DNA from: DATBGO01 sp963695645
Lineage (GTDB): Bacteria; Actinomycetota; Actinomycetes; Streptosporangiales; Streptosporangiaceae
Reading direction: 5' to 3'
Assembly: GCA_963695645.1 (NCBI GenBank)
Contig: CAVOHC010000012.1
Location: forward strand, 1,733,468-1,797,467
DNA: 64,000 nt
Part shown: one piece after another, positions 46,001 through 53,875 of the stretch
Layout of the letters: each line of letters begins with the position of its first letter
Numbering within the stretch: position 1 is the first letter of the stretch
Program-made: the position numbers and the translations under genes
Notes under the pieces: model-generated
What the model was told of the DNA's origin: nothing
The model's input: only the letters and a program-made list of their open reading frames with translations
The model's database searches: none

Positions 46001-46144
46001 TTGCCGGATCGGTCGCAACCGGATCTGGCCCGGATCGAGCAGGCCACCCGGCACCGCCTCGGTGAAGCGCGGTTCGCCGAGGCGACGCAGGAGGGGGCGC
46101 ATGCGGGCTGGCGTGACCTGGTCGAGGCTACGCTCGCTTGCTGA
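43007..46144 (+). CDS. SARP/BTAD transcriptional regulator with NTPase and TPR-like domains (AfsR type)
   Basis: A 1045-aa regulator. Residues 1-95 form an OmpR-type winged helix (MQIGMLGSLEVRTDDG, then LVSRLRKALPEG). Residues about 97-240 form the BTAD domain. An STAND/NB-ARC NTPase follows, with Walker A GPGGSGKTRLATET near 284 and Walker B LLILDNCEHV near 360. The C-terminal half is helical and repeat-like. Such proteins activate antibiotic or transport genes through direct repeats. GTG 43007 is chosen because family members begin (M/V)QIGxLG. It faces the ABC exporter operon, whose promoter carries suitable repeats. Confidence 0.92.
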   Translation: MQIGMLGSLEVRTDDGVLADVPGARLRALLTALALEPGHAVPKATLVDWIWGERPPSDAANALQRLVSRLRKALPEGLVEGQPEGYRLRVEPDAVDAVRFERLVGQARHDEDPPRVRLLREALALWRGAAMQDVGLPDSAAFDAAVTRLEGLRLTAMEDLFDAEISLGQGGDLVTELTDLVAAHPLRERLAAALMRALVATGRDTEALLVYQRTREALADALGVDPAPELSALHVALLRGELGRREENRKTNLRAELTTFVGKDADVIAVRELIAEHRLTTVIGPGGSGKTRLATETARTLVGDLPDGAWLVELASIGADGDVAQSTLTALGLRDALLGGAPNAEPVDRLIAAIREREALLILDNCEHVIEQVASFAHRVLGECQRLRILATSREPLGITGEALWLVEPLALPEGDASPGEVESSPAVQLLRDRAGAVRRDLAADAHSLSTMVRVCRALDGMPLAIELAAARLRTMSLDQLANRLDDRFRLLTSGSRTALPRHRTLRAVVDWSWELLTGAERMVLRRLSVFSGGASLDAAEQVCSGDAVEQPEVLELLIALTEKSLLLIEGDGAPRYRMLDTIKEYARDRLAESGESELARRGHLGYFTELAETAEPHLRRAEQLEWLAALEAEHDNIASAMRGALAAGEAHGAMGLAAGAGWYWWLGGHKVEGIELLVAATNIPGEVSDEIRAWVYALVVMFVTDGPGDQYQAEDWIHQAYRFSQRSQSRHPAAGLVTALERMLQGPDAFLPAFEPLLDDEDPWVRALARLQLGKMRIVLGQGGRDADAYLEMALAEFRALGERWGISFALTELADRIATRGELAGACELYDQAIAVVTEVGAIEDLVQIRSRQAQLYWLLGDAESSAAAVAEAQRYAERVSWPYALAELALARAKLARWRGDTEQAYRQLGIATAMLGDEAEQANIRAATHDLLGYLADSLAEAREHRVAAFQAASETGHAAVIAQVLVGIADLALRAERYEQAGRLLAASASVRGLPDRSQPDLARIEQATRHRLGEARFAEATQEGAHAGWRDLVEATLAC

Positions 46145-46226
46145 ACGTGGCCCGCGACCACAGGTACCCGATAAGCGCGATCCCGGCGCACCAGGCCATG
46201 GCCGCGATCGCGGCGCCGGCTGACCC
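46128..46226 (-). pseudogene. Remnant C-terminus of a DrrB-like permease
   Basis: The minus strand reads AAIAAMAWCAGIALIGYLWS followed by RATFSKRA and TAG. The intact permease nearby ends TAAALAWCAGIALVGYLSAL, then ATFKRRA. The relic overlaps the last codons of the SARP gene and has no upstream part, so it is a leftover of a duplication or recombination. Confidence 0.65.
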
Positions 46227-46228
46227 GT

Positions 46229-46261
46229 AACGCGACGGCGCCATGGTAGCGCCGTCGCGTT
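46229..46261. terminator. Bidirectional terminator between SARP and DUF4097 genes
   Basis: A perfect 13-bp inverted repeat (AACGCGACGGCGC / GCGCCGTCGCGTT) with a 7-nt loop lies between two convergent stops, 84 bp past the SARP stop and 4 bp from the DUF4097 stop. Confidence 0.75.
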
Positions 46262-46265
46262 GCGG

Positions 46266-47102
46266 TCAGTTTGCTGCGCGCTGGATGATGATGTCGCCGT
46301 GCCGGGTGCGGGCGTGCACCGTGACCGTGCTGTCGGATGTGTCGGGGTCTTCCTGCGGCGGAACGGAGTTGCGCACCGACCCTCGCTCGCTGTTGGCGTC
46401 CACCCGCGCAGCGGTGCCGGCACTGATGCCGACCTCGATGTTTCCTGAGCCGTTCGACAGCTCCGCTTGGCCGCGGGTCAGCCGGCCGATCCGAATGGCA
46501 CCGTTGCCGGTCTTGGCGGTGACGCTGCCGTCGGCGCGGTCGATGCCGAAGCCGCCGCTGGCACTGCTGAGGTCGAGGTCGGCCGAGGCGTGGCCGATCC
46601 AGATCTGCCCGCCCGAGCTCGACAGCCTGGCGGTGTCCTTGACCTCGCTGATCCGCATGTCGAACGCGCCGCCGTCGACGTCGGCGCGCCCGGCGATGTG
46701 GCCGATCGCGACCTCGCCGGCCGCGATATTGGCCTGGAGCGCGTTGATGCGATCCAGCTGGACCCGACCCGATGCCAGGTGCAGCTCGCAGTCGCCAACC
46801 GAACCGTCAGCGTGAACATCCGAGTGCGCCAGGTATGCGATCAGGCTGGAGCCGGCGGGCAGGTCGATCGTGATGGCGACCGAACCGTTCTTGTCCCCGG
46901 ACTTAGTCGTCTTGACCGATAGCTGGCCGTCGGCGAAGTCGACCTTCGTCTTGTTGGCCACCGTGACGTCCGACTGGCTCGCCGCGTTGATGGGTTCGAC
47001 CAGCACCACGGTGTCGGTCCGGTCGCTCGCGGTGACCCGCACCTGAGCACCGCCGACAACAACAGTGGCGCTGATGGGGCCCGGCGTGGCGAGGGTAGGC
47101 AT
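46266..47102 (-). CDS. DUF4097 beta-helix protein
   Basis: A 278-aa protein rich in short beta-strand repeats such as GSVGDCELHLASGRVQLDRI, AGEVAIGHIAGRADVDGG and TAKTGNGAIRIGRL, the DUF4097 (adhesin-like) pattern. There is no signal peptide. I chose ATG 47102 with AGAGGAG upstream, rejecting the frame extension to 47528 that lies antisense in the permease. It is the third gene of the operon ABC ATPase - permease - DUF4097. DUF4097 proteins are often encoded with such exporters; their role is unknown. Confidence 0.85.
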   Translation of the reverse strand: MPTLATPGPISATVVVGGAQVRVTASDRTDTVVLVEPINAASQSDVTVANKTKVDFADGQLSVKTTKSGDKNGSVAITIDLPAGSSLIAYLAHSDVHADGSVGDCELHLASGRVQLDRINALQANIAAGEVAIGHIAGRADVDGGAFDMRISEVKDTARLSSSGGQIWIGHASADLDLSSASGGFGIDRADGSVTAKTGNGAIRIGRLTRGQAELSNGSGNIEVGISAGTAARVDANSERGSVRNSVPPQEDPDTSDSTVTVHARTRHGDIIIQRAAN

Positions 47103-47230
47103 GACAACTCTCCTCTTGTCTCGTACTTGGTCTGTTGTCGGGTGGCTCAGCCGACCCAGCCGTGAATCGGTCCGCGCGCCCGCGGCGCGCGCTCGTAGCG
47201 AGCGCGCGCCGGCGGCCATGGCCCGGGAGG

Positions 47231-47992
47231 TCACGCGCGCCTCTTGAATGTGGCGAGCGCCGACAGGTACCCGACGAGGGCGATCCCGGCGCACCAGGCG
47301 AGAGCGGCGGCCGTGTAACCCCCCGACGGGGTGCCGGCGAGCAACCCGCGCAGCGATTCGATAATCGGCGTGAAGGGCTGATACTCCGCGAATTGCCGGA
47401 AACCCTGTCCCATCTTGGCGGCCGGTACGATCGCGCTGCTCAGGAAGGGCAGCAGGATCAGCGGCACGACCGTGAGGCCTGCGGATTCCGGGGTCTTCGC
47501 AGCCATTCCCAGCGCGACCGTGAGCCACGCGGCCGCGAAACCTGTGGCCGCGATGATACCGATGGCGCCGAGCCAGTCGCCGACGGTCGCAGGCGACCGG
47601 AACCCCAGCGCGAAGGCCATTCCGATGATGGCCGCAATGGCTACCGAACTGCTCAGCATAGTGGCCGCCACATGACCGGTCAGGACGGCACCGCGGGAGA
47701 CATTCATAACCTTGAACCGGTTGATGATGCCCTTCGTCATGTCGGAATTCACGGATACCGCGGTGGCCGACAGCCCGTAGCAGATGGCCAGCACGATCAG
47801 GCCTGGTGTCGCGTATTCGATGTAATGCTCGCCGACATTGAATGCGTTGCCGAGCACGTACACGAACAGCAGCATGATCACGACCGGCATCAAAGCCCCG
47901 TTGAATATCGTGACCGGATTCCGGAGGATGTGCTTGAAGTTGCGGCGCAGCATGACCCGGGAATCGGTCAGCGGTGCTGACATGGTGCTCAT
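47231..47992 (-). CDS. ABC-2 type permease (DrrB family)
   Basis: A 253-aa membrane protein with about six helices, for example VIMLLFVYVLGNAF, GLIVLAICYGLSATAV and VPLILLPFLSSAIVPAAKM. It starts with DSRVMLRRNFKHILRNPV, the cytoplasmic N-terminus seen in daunorubicin-resistance permeases. Its ATG overlaps the ATPase stop by 4 nt, so subunits are made together. The exported substrate is unknown. Confidence 0.9.
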   Translation of the reverse strand: MSTMSAPLTDSRVMLRRNFKHILRNPVTIFNGALMPVVIMLLFVYVLGNAFNVGEHYIEYATPGLIVLAICYGLSATAVSVNSDMTKGIINRFKVMNVSRGAVLTGHVAATMLSSSVAIAAIIGMAFALGFRSPATVGDWLGAIGIIAATGFAAAWLTVALGMAAKTPESAGLTVVPLILLPFLSSAIVPAAKMGQGFRQFAEYQPFTPIIESLRGLLAGTPSGGYTAAALAWCAGIALVGYLSALATFKRRA

Positions 47993-48933
47993 CGTGCGTT
48001 CTCCTCTGTGCTTGCGTGACTGGTCAGGGCCAGGAAAACATCGTCGAGGTCCGGCGTGTGCACAGAGAACTCCTCAACGTCAATCGAATCCTCATCGAGC
48101 CGGTCCAGCAGAGCCCGCAGCGTTTTGGCCCTGCCGTCGCCGGGGACCCGCAGGGTCAGGTCCTCCTCGTCCCGCGTGGAGCCGGTCAGGACCCGCGCCG
48201 CCGCGTCGAGTTCTGCGGCGTCGGTGAACCGGAGCCGGACGTGGCTGCCGGGAACCTGGCGCTTGAGTTCGCCGGGGGTGCCCTGGGCCACCAGGTGGCC
48301 CTGGTCGAGCACCGCGATACGGTCGGCGAGCTGATCGGCTTCCTCGAGATTCTGGGTGGTGAGGAAGACGGTCACGCCGTCGGCCACCAGCTCGCGGACG
48401 ATGTGCCACATCGTGCGCCGGCTGCGCGGATCCAGTCCCGTCGTCGGCTCGTCCAGGAAAATGATCTGCGGCCTGGTGACCAGCGTCATGGCCAGATCCA
48501 GCTTCCGGCGCATACCGCCGGAATAGGTCGCCGCCATCTTCTGCGCCGACTCCGCCAGATCGAACCGTTCCAGCAACGAGGTGACCACCCGCCTGCTCTC
48601 GCCGGCCCGCAGATGATGCAGATCTGCCATCAGCTGCAGGTTCTCCTGGCCCGTGAGCAGATCGTCTACCGCCGCGAACTGACCGGTGACGCCGATGACC
48701 GCGCGCACCGCCCTGGCCTCGGTCGCGACGTCATGCCCGGCCACCCGTACCGTCCCGCCGTCGGCCTTCATCAACGTGGTCAGCACGTTCACCGTCGTCG
48801 TCTTGCCCGCCCCATTCGGGCCGAGCAGGGAAAAGACCGTGCCCGCAGGCACATCTAGGTCGATGCCATCGAGGACGGTCTTGTCCCCGTACGCCTTCCG
48901 CAGCCCTGAGACTGCAATCGCTGAATTTCTCAT
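47989..48933 (-). CDS. ABC transporter ATP-binding protein (DrrA family)
   Basis: A 314-aa ATPase. Walker A is GPNGAGKTTTVNVL, the signature is YSGGMRRKLDLAM, and Walker B is IIFLDEPTTGLDP. The C-terminal DrrA-type extension includes TPDLDDVFLALT. It pairs with the downstream permease to export a hydrophobic compound. There is no clear ribosome site before ATG 48933, and GATGAT lies 6 nt upstream, so the mRNA may be leaderless. Direct repeats upstream point to SARP control. Confidence 0.93.
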   Translation of the reverse strand: MRNSAIAVSGLRKAYGDKTVLDGIDLDVPAGTVFSLLGPNGAGKTTTVNVLTTLMKADGGTVRVAGHDVATEARAVRAVIGVTGQFAAVDDLLTGQENLQLMADLHHLRAGESRRVVTSLLERFDLAESAQKMAATYSGGMRRKLDLAMTLVTRPQIIFLDEPTTGLDPRSRRTMWHIVRELVADGVTVFLTTQNLEEADQLADRIAVLDQGHLVAQGTPGELKRQVPGSHVRLRFTDAAELDAAARVLTGSTRDEEDLTLRVPGDGRAKTLRALLDRLDEDSIDVEEFSVHTPDLDDVFLALTSHASTEENAR

Positions 48934-48955
48934 GCGGCCATCATCGGCGCCGCCG

Positions 48956-48997
48956 CTGACACGCCCCTGTCACGTCCCTGACACGACCACTGACACG
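48956..48997. promoter_or_regulatory. Four direct repeats upstream of the ABC operon (candidate SARP-binding site)
   Basis: CTGACACG (48956), CTGTCACG (48967), CTGACACG (48978) and CTGACACG (48990) are repeated in the same orientation at 11, 11 and 12 bp steps, 23-64 bp before the ATPase start. SARP winged-helix domains bind heptamer direct repeats spaced one helical turn apart, just upstream of the -10 element. The site is visible; the regulator match is inference. Confidence 0.65.
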
Positions 48998-49758
48998 GCG
49001 TTCTGTCTCGTTGTGCCAGGTCAGGGCGCTGCAAAGGATGCTGATGACTGCATGATCGGCCGGAGCCTGCCGGTCACCTGACGCCGCTGTCCGCCATTCC
49101 TGAGCGTCTTGGTGCCTATGCTGTCAGGCGGCTTAATCCGTCGCCGATGAGACTGGCGCGCCGCGACCAGCAGGAGCAGGATGCCCAATGCGATCTTGGC
49201 CCAGCTCACCCACGTGGCCGGGGCACCGGACTGGCTGGCCCCGCCCGCGACCGGCCGCCGCCCTCCTCGCTCCGGCCGCCAGGCCGCGGTGCGGGAGAAT
49301 GTCGGCACCCGAATGTACGTTCTAATGGGCTCTCTCTTCACAGCAGGCTCGCACGTATGTTCTAATGACGGGCATGCTTTCAGTCACCCGCGCGGCCCGG
49401 TCGCGGTCAGACGCTCCGCTCCGGATGCGGCTGACCCGGCCCCCGGGTGCCTGCCGTGGTCCCGGCCGGCGCGAGCCCCGGCCCCCGCCCGCCATTCTCG
49501 CTGGCGCCGCGGCCGCGGCTCCGGCGGCAGCCGCTCATGGCCGGGAGCGGGCCGCACCGGCAGCCGAGCGGTAGCCGCTAAGGCCGACCACGGTGCTTGA
49601 CCGTCGGCGGCCAGGCCGGCGACCAGCGCCGCTTTGCACGCCACCGCCCCCAGCTTAAGCCTGCCCAAGGATCGCGCCAGCCTGCCCTTCTTGCGGTGTC
49701 ACACCAGAAATGAGAAGCGGGATATTCCCGAGAAATGCCGGACGCGAGAGGTGAGAAA
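48998..49758. other. Intergenic stretch with a SfLAP/GAP relic
   Basis: About 760 bp between the ABC operon and the surface-protein genes. Apart from the SfLAP/GAP fragment listed separately, I see no supported gene; the small GC-rich frames at 49365-49670 look like chance. Confidence 0.4.
49086..49270 (-). pseudogene. Fragment of a SfLAP/GAP-family membrane protein
   Basis: The minus-strand frame 49021-49341 contains PATWVSWAKIALGILLLLVA followed by ARQSHRR, the W(L/A)K(L/I)xLGxLLLLxAxRQ segment typical of GAP/SfLAP proteins. Only this helix is preserved. It represents a different part of the protein from the relic at 39898-40045. Confidence 0.5.
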
Positions 49759-51045
49759 GTGAGAACGCAGTTCGAACACGACAGCCGATCCAAGCGTCAG
49801 CGTGTTGCCGATCTGGAGAGCCAGGCTGAAGAACTCGAGCGCAAGCTCGCTGACGCTCGCATGTCCCTGGACCGCGAACTGGCGCAGCCAGCCTATAGCC
49901 GGGCTGCTACCGGCCACGGCCACCGGCACGGCCAGAATGCATCCCGCCGCCCGCTGGCCGAGACCGGCTACGCCGATGACGCCTGCCGCGTCGCCGGGCG
50001 CTACGTGCACCCAGGGCCCGGGTACGGCTACGACAGCCCGTTCGCCGAGGAAAGCCAGTTCGCTGACCACGAGCAGTTCGCTGCGGACAGCCCGTTTGCT
50101 GCCGACGGCCCGTTTGCTGCCGCCAGCCCGCTGGCCGGCGACGGCGCGTTTGGTGACGACGGCCCGTTTAGCGGTGACAGCACGTTCGGTGACCACGGCT
50201 CGTTTGCCGGCGCCGAACCATTTGCCGACCTTCCGTTGCAGGTGCCGCACGACCGCACCGAGGTACTCGTCAATCATGGCCGGCCTACCGCCGCGCACCG
50301 TCGCTTCTCCCGCCCGGTTCAGCTGGCGGCCGGGGCCGCGCTGGGGGCCGCGCTCGTCACCCTGCTGGCGCTGGTCCTTTTCGGGGGCGGCGCCTCGTGG
50401 CCGCCCAGCGTCGCCGTCGTCCAGAGCGAAGCCGCGCGGGCGTGCCAGAACCCTGACGTCAGGTCGGAGCCTGGCCAGGTCAATTTTGCCTGCGCCAAGA
50501 GCACGCGCCAGGTTCTGTGGGCGTTCGCCCTGATGACGAGCGCGGACGACGCTAACTTCGCGGACGCGAAGACCGGCCGCGTCGGCCTCGAGCCGATCAC
50601 GCCCGCCCAAGGCGGCGAGGTGGCCTGGTCGTTGAACCTCCACCATCCCTACGACCCCACGAACCCGATCGACAGCCTGGCAGTGGCGGCGCGGGCCATC
50701 AACGACATCATCGGCGGCGCCACGCTCACCAGCGCTAATGGCACCCCGGTCGTCCAGCCGGGGCTCGAGGGCCATGCCGCGAACTGCCTCAGGTACACCG
50801 GATCAGCAGCGCTCCAATCGCACCCAGGCTTTCCCCGCCTCTGCGCCCAGCCGGTGACCAGTCCCGCCGGACAGGCTGCCCTGGTGGCTGACGCCTATCA
50901 GAAATGGGTGGTCGGCGCGGCGCCCGAGGCCGCTCAGGACGCAGCCGTGCTGTTCCAGAACGCGCAGAACCCCGGTGACCCGCGGGTCCAGGCCATCCTC
51001 AAGCAGTTGCGGGCACAGCGATCTTCGGCGTGGTCCGGCAACTGA
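49759..51045 (+). CDS. Coiled-coil, repeat-containing single-pass membrane protein
   Basis: A 428-aa protein I do not recognise. It has a cytoplasmic coiled coil (KRQRVADLESQAEELERKLA), a linker, and a region of about 65 residues of six-residue repeats (PFAADG, PFAAAS, PFSGDS). Then come one membrane helix (LAAGAALGAALVTLLALVLF) and an extracytoplasmic domain of about 200 residues with three or more cysteines (ARACQNP, NFACAK, NCLRY). GTG 49759 has AGAGGTGAG upstream; ATG 49735 is the alternative. It is the first gene of a plus-strand trio with the cell-wall hydrolase and another membrane protein. Confidence 0.7.
   Translation: MRTQFEHDSRSKRQRVADLESQAEELERKLADARMSLDRELAQPAYSRAATGHGHRHGQNASRRPLAETGYADDACRVAGRYVHPGPGYGYDSPFAEESQFADHEQFAADSPFAADGPFAAASPLAGDGAFGDDGPFSGDSTFGDHGSFAGAEPFADLPLQVPHDRTEVLVNHGRPTAAHRRFSRPVQLAAGAALGAALVTLLALVLFGGGASWPPSVAVVQSEAARACQNPDVRSEPGQVNFACAKSTRQVLWAFALMTSADDANFADAKTGRVGLEPITPAQGGEVAWSLNLHHPYDPTNPIDSLAVAARAINDIIGGATLTSANGTPVVQPGLEGHAANCLRYTGSAALQSHPGFPRLCAQPVTSPAGQAALVADAYQKWVVGAAPEAAQDAAVLFQNAQNPGDPRVQAILKQLRAQRSSAWSGN
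50030..50236 (+). repeat. Degenerate 18-bp coding repeats
   Basis: This part of the membrane-protein gene encodes a run of F-[AGS]-x-[DE]-x-x units about six residues long (SPFAEE, SQFADH, EQFAAD, SPFAAD, GPFAAA and so on), placed just before the membrane helix. Confidence 0.65.
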
Positions 51046-51096
51046 CCAGTAGCTCAGCTCCGGTATCCCCAGCGCGACCAGGAAAGAGTGACCCCC

Positions 51097-53841
51097 ATGC
51101 ATTCCGCTGGCAGACCCAGGTGGCAGCAGATGACTGCCCTCGTGAGCCTCGGCGCGGGCGGAGCAGTGACGGGATTCTCCTTCGTGCCCGGAACGGTGGC
51201 CGACCTGACGTCACCGGCCGGGATGCCGATCCGCCTGATGGCCCTTCAGCAGGCCGCCCGGCCGGTCACGGCGGACGATACGACACTCCGTTCGGCTATC
51301 GTCAACGTGGCCAATTACTACCTTCAGATGGCACAGCGCCGGACCCCGTCGGAGATGGAGGCGCTGATCTGGCAGCACGACAGCATCGACGGAGTCGACC
51401 ACGGCGAGTCCTGCGCCGCCTTCGCCAGCCTCACCCTCGAACTGGCCGCGCAGGTAGTGGGCCAGCAGAGCTGGGTCACCGGCGGCACCAGCTACCCGTG
51501 GCCACTGCATAAGTGGGCCGACGTCCGGGTCGACCCGAATCCGGCTTCGCTCGGGATCACCTCGGTTCTCCAGGATGCGCAGGCACATCAGCGCTGGCAC
51601 CCGCTTGGTGACGGCTATCAGCCCCGGCCCGGCGACTGGGTGCTGTTTAACGGACATGTGGAGGTGGTCACCAAATCTGGCGGCGGGGTCTTGAACACCA
51701 TCGGCGGCGATTCCCTGCCCAACCTGTCCGTCAATGCTCATGCCTATCCCGGTCCCCTCGGCGAGCAGGGCGTGGTCGGCTTCGTCAACAACGGCGACCG
51801 GACCGAATCCGCGGCCATGTTGTCACCCGGTCGTATGCACGCTTCGGCCGATCGCCAGGCCGAAGACGAGGCCGCCTCAGGGCTGGCCGATATCCCCGGC
51901 GCGGCTGCGGCCAGCCCAGCCCCGGCCCGGCCGGCCCGGCGGCACCGGCCGCAGCGACAGGTGCGGGCCGGGGCCGAACGGCAGCCCGAGCCTGCCGCCG
52001 CACCGGCTCAGGCCCGGCCGTCGGCCGCCCGCCCTCATGCCCGGCCGACCACTTCAGCTGATCCCGGCGCCAGCCTGACCGTCAGTGCGAGCGTGCCTGG
52101 GGCAGGCATCCCTGAGCGCGCCGCTGCGCCGCGGACCGCCAAGAAAGGCACTGCGGCCATCCCCGGCTTGTCCGTCACCGCCTACCATCTGTCCGTCAGT
52201 CCGGCTGCGCGTCCGGCTCGCTACCGCAGGCACCATTCGCCGGCCGCACCGGAACCGCAGCTCGGCACCGCCGCCCATCAAGTGTTCATCAGCGAAGTCG
52301 CGCCGGGAGCCGTGGCCGCCCAGCGCCGGTATGGCGTACCGGCTTCGGTGACGATCGCGCAGGCCATCGACGAATCCGGGTGGGGCCGGAGCAGCCTCGC
52401 CGCGAAAGACCGCAACCTGTTCGGCATCAAGGGCACCGGCCCGGCGGGCAGCGATTCCCTGCCAACTCAGGAATTCCAGGGCGGCCAGCCGGTGACGCGC
52501 ACCGCGCCGTTTCGGGTTTATCACGACTTCGCGGAGAGCATCGACGATCACGGCAAGCTGCTGGCTACCAGCGAGTACTACCGGCCATCTATGGCCTACC
52601 GGCAGGATCCGAATTCGTTCGCGGCCACCCTGACCGGCGTATATGCAACGGATCCCGACTATGGCGCGAAGCTCATCAGCCTGATGCGCCAGTACGACTT
52701 GTACCGCTACGACGTCGCGGCCCCGGCCGCCGCACCTAGCGCCGCCTCCCCCGCGACAGCCAGGCCCCGCACCACACCGGCCGCCCCCGCGACCGCCACG
52801 CCCGCCACCGCCACGCCCCGCGCCACCACGCCCGCCACCCCCGCGACCGCCACCACCGCGACCGCCACGCCCGCCACCGCCACGCCCCGCGCCACCACGC
52901 CCGCCACCCCCACGACCGCCACCCCCGCGACCGCCACGCCCGCCACCCCCGCGACCGCCACGCCCGCCGCCCCCGCGACCGCCACGCCCCGCGCCACCAC
53001 ACCCGCCACCGCCACGCCCCGCGCCACCCCCGCTACAGCCGGTCCCGGCGCAGCGGCCATCCCGGGGCTGCCGGACGCTGCTCCCCCGCCGGCCCGTACG
53101 TCACGGCCAAGGCTCGCACCGGGCGCGGCCCGGGCCGCGCCCGGGCAGTCAGCTGCGGACCCGCGGCCGCAGGCGGCGCCATCCACCCAGACTGCGGCTG
53201 CCGTGCCCTGGCGCGCGGCGGTCCCCGGTCCGGCGCGCCGGAGCGTCCCGCACCGCGCTCGCGCCAGTGCCGGTACCAGCCGATATAGGCAGCAGATCCC
53301 GCTGTCCGTCAGGGACGCTTTCCGGGCTATGGCCAGGACGCCGCTCCTGCGCGGGGAGCCGCTGTATCGCGACGTAGCGAGCCAACGGGGCATCCGCTGG
53401 GAGGTGCTGGCGGCGTGCGACTGGATGCAGTGCCAGGCCCGGCCCCGCTTCTCGCCGGTGCACGGCGAGAAGCTCGGCACCCTGAATCCGGATGGCACGG
53501 CCTACCGCACCAAGTCAGCGGCCCTGCAGCAGTGCGCCGATGACCTGGCCGAGCTGGCCAGCGCCGTCTACCGGATTGACCTGACGGCGCCTGCTGATCT
53601 ATCCATTCGCGATCTGGCTAATGTCTTTGCCGCATTCCGCTGGGGCGGGCTGCTCAAACTCCACCGTACATCCGCGATGGAATTCCCGTACTCGGTCGCG
53701 GGACTGACCGGGCAGCACCTTAACATGCGCTGGCCGAACATTAACGATCCGCACACGCCGGATAAGCCAGGCAGCAGATTCCGGATGCCCTTCGGGGCCG
53801 TGCCTGTCGTCCTCGGCCTGAATTACCCGGCCACGGTCTAG
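51097..53841 (+). CDS. Multidomain cell-wall hydrolase (CHAP-like + glucosaminidase + conserved C-terminal domain)
   Basis: A protein of about 914 aa from ATG 51097 (GGAAAGAG upstream). After a hydrophobic N-terminus comes a CHAP-like amidase domain, with Cys in HGESCAAF (about residue 106) and His in FNGHVEVV (about 187). After a Pro/Ala-rich linker is a glucosaminidase domain at about 394-538 (VTIAQAIDESGWGRSSL, with catalytic Glu in DESGWG, and NLFGIKG). Residues about 558-648 are Thr/Pro/Ala repeats. Residues about 735-914 form a distinct domain (LAACDWMQCQARPRFSP, NVFAAFRWGG) that I cannot name. It would cut peptidoglycan at two bonds outside the membrane. Confidence 0.8.
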   Translation: MHSAGRPRWQQMTALVSLGAGGAVTGFSFVPGTVADLTSPAGMPIRLMALQQAARPVTADDTTLRSAIVNVANYYLQMAQRRTPSEMEALIWQHDSIDGVDHGESCAAFASLTLELAAQVVGQQSWVTGGTSYPWPLHKWADVRVDPNPASLGITSVLQDAQAHQRWHPLGDGYQPRPGDWVLFNGHVEVVTKSGGGVLNTIGGDSLPNLSVNAHAYPGPLGEQGVVGFVNNGDRTESAAMLSPGRMHASADRQAEDEAASGLADIPGAAAASPAPARPARRHRPQRQVRAGAERQPEPAAAPAQARPSAARPHARPTTSADPGASLTVSASVPGAGIPERAAAPRTAKKGTAAIPGLSVTAYHLSVSPAARPARYRRHHSPAAPEPQLGTAAHQVFISEVAPGAVAAQRRYGVPASVTIAQAIDESGWGRSSLAAKDRNLFGIKGTGPAGSDSLPTQEFQGGQPVTRTAPFRVYHDFAESIDDHGKLLATSEYYRPSMAYRQDPNSFAATLTGVYATDPDYGAKLISLMRQYDLYRYDVAAPAAAPSAASPATARPRTTPAAPATATPATATPRATTPATPATATTATATPATATPRATTPATPTTATPATATPATPATATPAAPATATPRATTPATATPRATPATAGPGAAAIPGLPDAAPPPARTSRPRLAPGAARAAPGQSAADPRPQAAPSTQTAAAVPWRAAVPGPARRSVPHRARASAGTSRYRQQIPLSVRDAFRAMARTPLLRGEPLYRDVASQRGIRWEVLAACDWMQCQARPRFSPVHGEKLGTLNPDGTAYRTKSAALQQCADDLAELASAVYRIDLTAPADLSIRDLANVFAAFRWGGLLKLHRTSAMEFPYSVAGLTGQHLNMRWPNINDPHTPDKPGSRFRMPFGAVPVVLGLNYPATV
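52770..53040 (+). repeat. Thr/Pro/Ala-coding tandem repeats
   Basis: About 270 bp built from repeats of CCGCGACCGCCACGCC and CACGCCCCGCGCCACC type units. They encode a TATPATP-like wall-spanning linker between the glucosaminidase and C-terminal domains. Unit order is irregular, suggesting recent expansion. Confidence 0.75.
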
Positions 53842-53875
53842 CAACCGGGCCAGGCATATTGAGAAGGTGGTCTTG

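Noticed and set aside
44297..46423. 708-codon minus-strand frame opposite the SARP gene
   Set aside because: It is a typical high-GC antisense shadow: Arg/Pro-rich, with no domain. The plus-strand protein has clear motifs throughout.
47103..47528. 142-codon extension of the DUF4097 protein
   Set aside because: It is the shadow of the upstream permease gene; AGAGGAG before ATG 47102 marks the real start.
49365..49574. A small gene encoding an Ala/Pro/Arg-rich protein
   Set aside because: There is no ribosome site, no recognisable domain, and the composition is that of random high-GC frames.
52770..53040. A CRISPR array
   Set aside because: The repeats are contiguous, in frame and without unique spacers. 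They encode a Thr/Pro/Ala linker.
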